From assembly GCA_964352735.1 (NCBI GenBank), contig CAYGTC010000003.1, forward strand, positions 122,377 to 186,376: 64,000 nucleotides of DNA, read 5' to 3'. Both the position numbers and the translations under genes were made by a program. The notes under the pieces were generated by a model. The model was not told the origin of the DNA. It saw nothing but the letters and a program-made list of their open reading frames with translations, and made no database searches. Shown in pieces: positions 63,201 to 64,000 of this stretch. The first letter of the stretch is position 1; every line of letters begins with the position of its first letter. The DNA is from NORP309 sp964352735. GTDB taxonomy: Bacteria; Pseudomonadota; Gammaproteobacteria; Xanthomonadales; Marinicellaceae.

Positions 63201-63952
63201 TCATATTTGAGAGGTTCAAAAGACTGAACCATAGTAATACTGTTGATGGAGTAGGCATTGGCCTTGCTCTAATTGAAGAAGTGGCCAAAGCCAATGATAC
63301 TGAAGTAATTCTTGAAAGTAAAGTAGGGCATGGTTCGAAATTCAGCGTAAGATTTAAAATAACTGGGAATGAACCTCATATTAAAATGGTTTCTACAGAG
63401 GCAATACAACGTTTAAGCGATCAAATTAACCCTAGAAAAAAAATACCCCAAGATACTTTTATCAACAATAAAAAAGCAACTATTCTTATTATTGAAGACA
63501 ATCAAGACATGCAGTTACACATCAAAGATATCTTAAAAAAGCATTTTAATTGTTTGGTTGCAAGTAATGGTCAACACGGCATAGCACGGGCTTTAGAATT
63601 TGTGCCCGATATAATACTTTGTGATGTTATGATGCCTGAAATGGATGGCTTTGAAGTTTGTCGCTTATTGAGATCAGATGGCTTAACATCACATATTCCT
63701 TTGGTATTGTTGACGGCATTAGACGATAAAAATTCGAGGATTAAAGGGTGGAAAGAACATGTGGATACCTATTTAACCAAGCCCTTTGATGCTGAAGAAT
63801 TAATCATACAGCTTTCTAGTATATTAGACATTAGAAGCCTTCTGAGAAATAAAACACACCATCAATTAGTGGACCATAAAAAAATTCTTGATTTACCAGA
63901 GTTGGACGCTCGATTTGTTGAAAAATTAAGGCAAACAGTAAAAAGTAATTAG
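60251..63952 (+). CDS. Hybrid two-component sensor (propeller, Y_Y_Y, HisKA, HATPase, REC) without AraC domain
   Basis: One-piece membrane sensor of 1233 residues. A signal peptide (LKYLLLFVAFTNASA) is followed by a large periplasmic beta-propeller made of repeats such as KGFVWFATTHNVLRYDG, DKGFLWLSTANGIVRY and NGHLWVSSLNGLYRI. A Y_Y_Y domain follows (residues about 680-755; FGFEYAALDF, YAYFLDGFDKEW). One membrane helix lies at about 760-780. The histidine kinase has H830 in NISHEFRTPLTL and an ATPase domain with NAIKYTP, DTGPGI and GVGIGLAL. A receiver domain carries D1125 in LCDVMMPEMDG. In the usual hybrid family, often sensing polysaccharide breakdown products, an AraC DNA-binding domain follows the linker. 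Here the protein stops right after LPELDARFVEKL, so the output must act through another protein. No gene link to the peptide cluster is visible. Confidence 0.93.
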   Translation: MIILIKQLKYLLLFVAFTNASALRFHQPIINDGFANRSIWTIAKDQKGFVWFATTHNVLRYDGYEFEPLSIIESISYKKRTLHADSSNTLWIGTEYGEIFSYFKGQVSSYGIINGDKEISINNNDLQINRISSDNQNNIYIASNNGLYSKKASEAKFKPMAWEGEVVKDVYVSFDQSLYVTNNHELFLVDNHQKNVVVTFNDAESPRVIHETTDQQLNVGTNLFLYKIDEKLSIAHKINAMPSDAILSMASNKEKLWVGTLVNGMYAINRDDLSVIHKLKQEPLMINGLSDDLIIDMLLDDSGVLFLGTFDGDINITNVNTVKFGLLNGQTAQLNCLKSQVIYHIFEDDKGFLWLSTANGIVRYSKKSKECIYFGSNKDKNSLSYPEIRSINQDKDGLYWISTNNGLNVLNFSNRRIDRLTGQAPPFATLFSFEYAVNKRIVGTKSGLFIYDTERKSFNPFKSKEQYVLDAEYFAYAKDQSAQYYFATSAGLVYLSENQLESVESVNQLVGSTILKDVYINTQTNLMWLSTQDNGLFKMNLRGELIKHMSLGNELPLSAHLLDILEDDNGHLWVSSLNGLYRIHINNYHTQFFGVTDGLQGNTFKRGASFKNKVGKLYFGGLNGLNGFYPEDIFLNDEPPEVVLTKLTRFNKTVIPKVQNGDFSIQKPIDELEILNLGHQDYIFGFEYAALDFADSKRNQYAYFLDGFDKEWNHANAQNRRITYTNLNSGTYSLMIKASNKDGVWSEPKNILTIKIKPAPWYSWWAFLCYAALFVFAFYSYIQRKIRLEKIVSKNLKKQVTQQTERINQQNEVLASLMARKNELFANISHEFRTPLTLILGPIQGLINNGKEAQSLEALKMVNRNANKLLSLVDHLLLLAKFTEKSPLKKYTQEVDHSIKAIVATFEYAAQQKRQRINLLPLEPAYICVTHEALEIILGNLLSNAIKYTPVGGCITVGSIIKDQHVIIYVEDTGPGIAEEQKSVIFERFKRLNHSNTVDGVGIGLALIEEVAKANDTEVILESKVGHGSKFSVRFKITGNEPHIKMVSTEAIQRLSDQINPRKKIPQDTFINNKKATILIIEDNQDMQLHIKDILKKHFNCLVASNGQHGIARALEFVPDIILCDVMMPEMDGFEVCRLLRSDGLTSHIPLVLLTALDDKNSRIKGWKEHVDTYLTKPFDAEELIIQLSSILDIRSLLRNKTHHQLVDHKKILDLPELDARFVEKLRQTVKSN

Positions 63953-64000
63953 TCAACCCTGAAAAACCCCGTTCTAATTTTAGGAGTTTCTGACTTGAAT

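Overview
This is an AT-rich bacterial window dominated by one very large non-ribosomal peptide synthetase (NRPS) locus. Three giant synthetase genes on the + strand fill positions 2-52811 and are followed by a short tailoring operon. The flanking genes are a GcvA-type LysR regulator, a DUF6502 protein, small secreted proteins, and a hybrid sensor kinase with periplasmic propeller and Y_Y_Y domains. They suggest a Gram-negative, probably marine, gammaproteobacterium. The genus cannot be fixed from the sequence.

NRPS region (2-52811). The first gene runs off the left edge, so the start of the assembly line and any starter unit are missing. Visible are 14 adenylation (A) domains (one partial), 14 full-length condensation (C) domains plus one half C domain, 14 carrier (PCP) domains, five epimerization (E) domains, two TubC-type docking domains and one terminal thioesterase (TE). 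Specificity codes were read by eye against GrsA. The predicted order is (aliphatic?)-(aliphatic?)-Ser-(Lys2/aminoadipate-like)-Gly-Cys-D-Asn-Thr-D-X-D-Cys-Orn-D-X-X-(Asn-like)-release. The Ser, Gly, Cys, Asn, Thr and Orn codes are close or exact matches to codes I remember. The three X sites share one unassigned code type. Each domain following an active-looking E domain is a DCL-type C domain, so the layout is self-consistent. The predicted product contains two Cys residues that could form a disulfide. I do not recognise it as a known peptide.

Tailoring operon (52840-56248). A 77-residue orphan protein overlaps a CmlA-type diiron beta-hydroxylase. A multi-pass membrane protein and a SyrP/TauD-type Fe(II)/2-oxoglutarate hydroxylase follow. 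Two unrelated classes of amino-acid hydroxylase in one operon imply at least two beta-hydroxylated residues. No MbtH protein, phosphopantetheinyl transferase, exporter or immunity gene is visible.

Right flank (56340-64000). On the minus strand are a DUF6502 gene and a LysR-type regulator with a perfect palindrome at its start. Divergent from LysR is a promoter-hairpins-terminator unit without a convincing gene, which is a candidate small RNA. Next come a minus-strand Cys-rich secreted protein and a plus-strand small secreted protein. Around them lie two elements of about 180 bp, each bounded by 18-22 bp inverted repeats and MITE-like. Last is a hybrid two-component sensor that stops just where an AraC output domain would normally begin.
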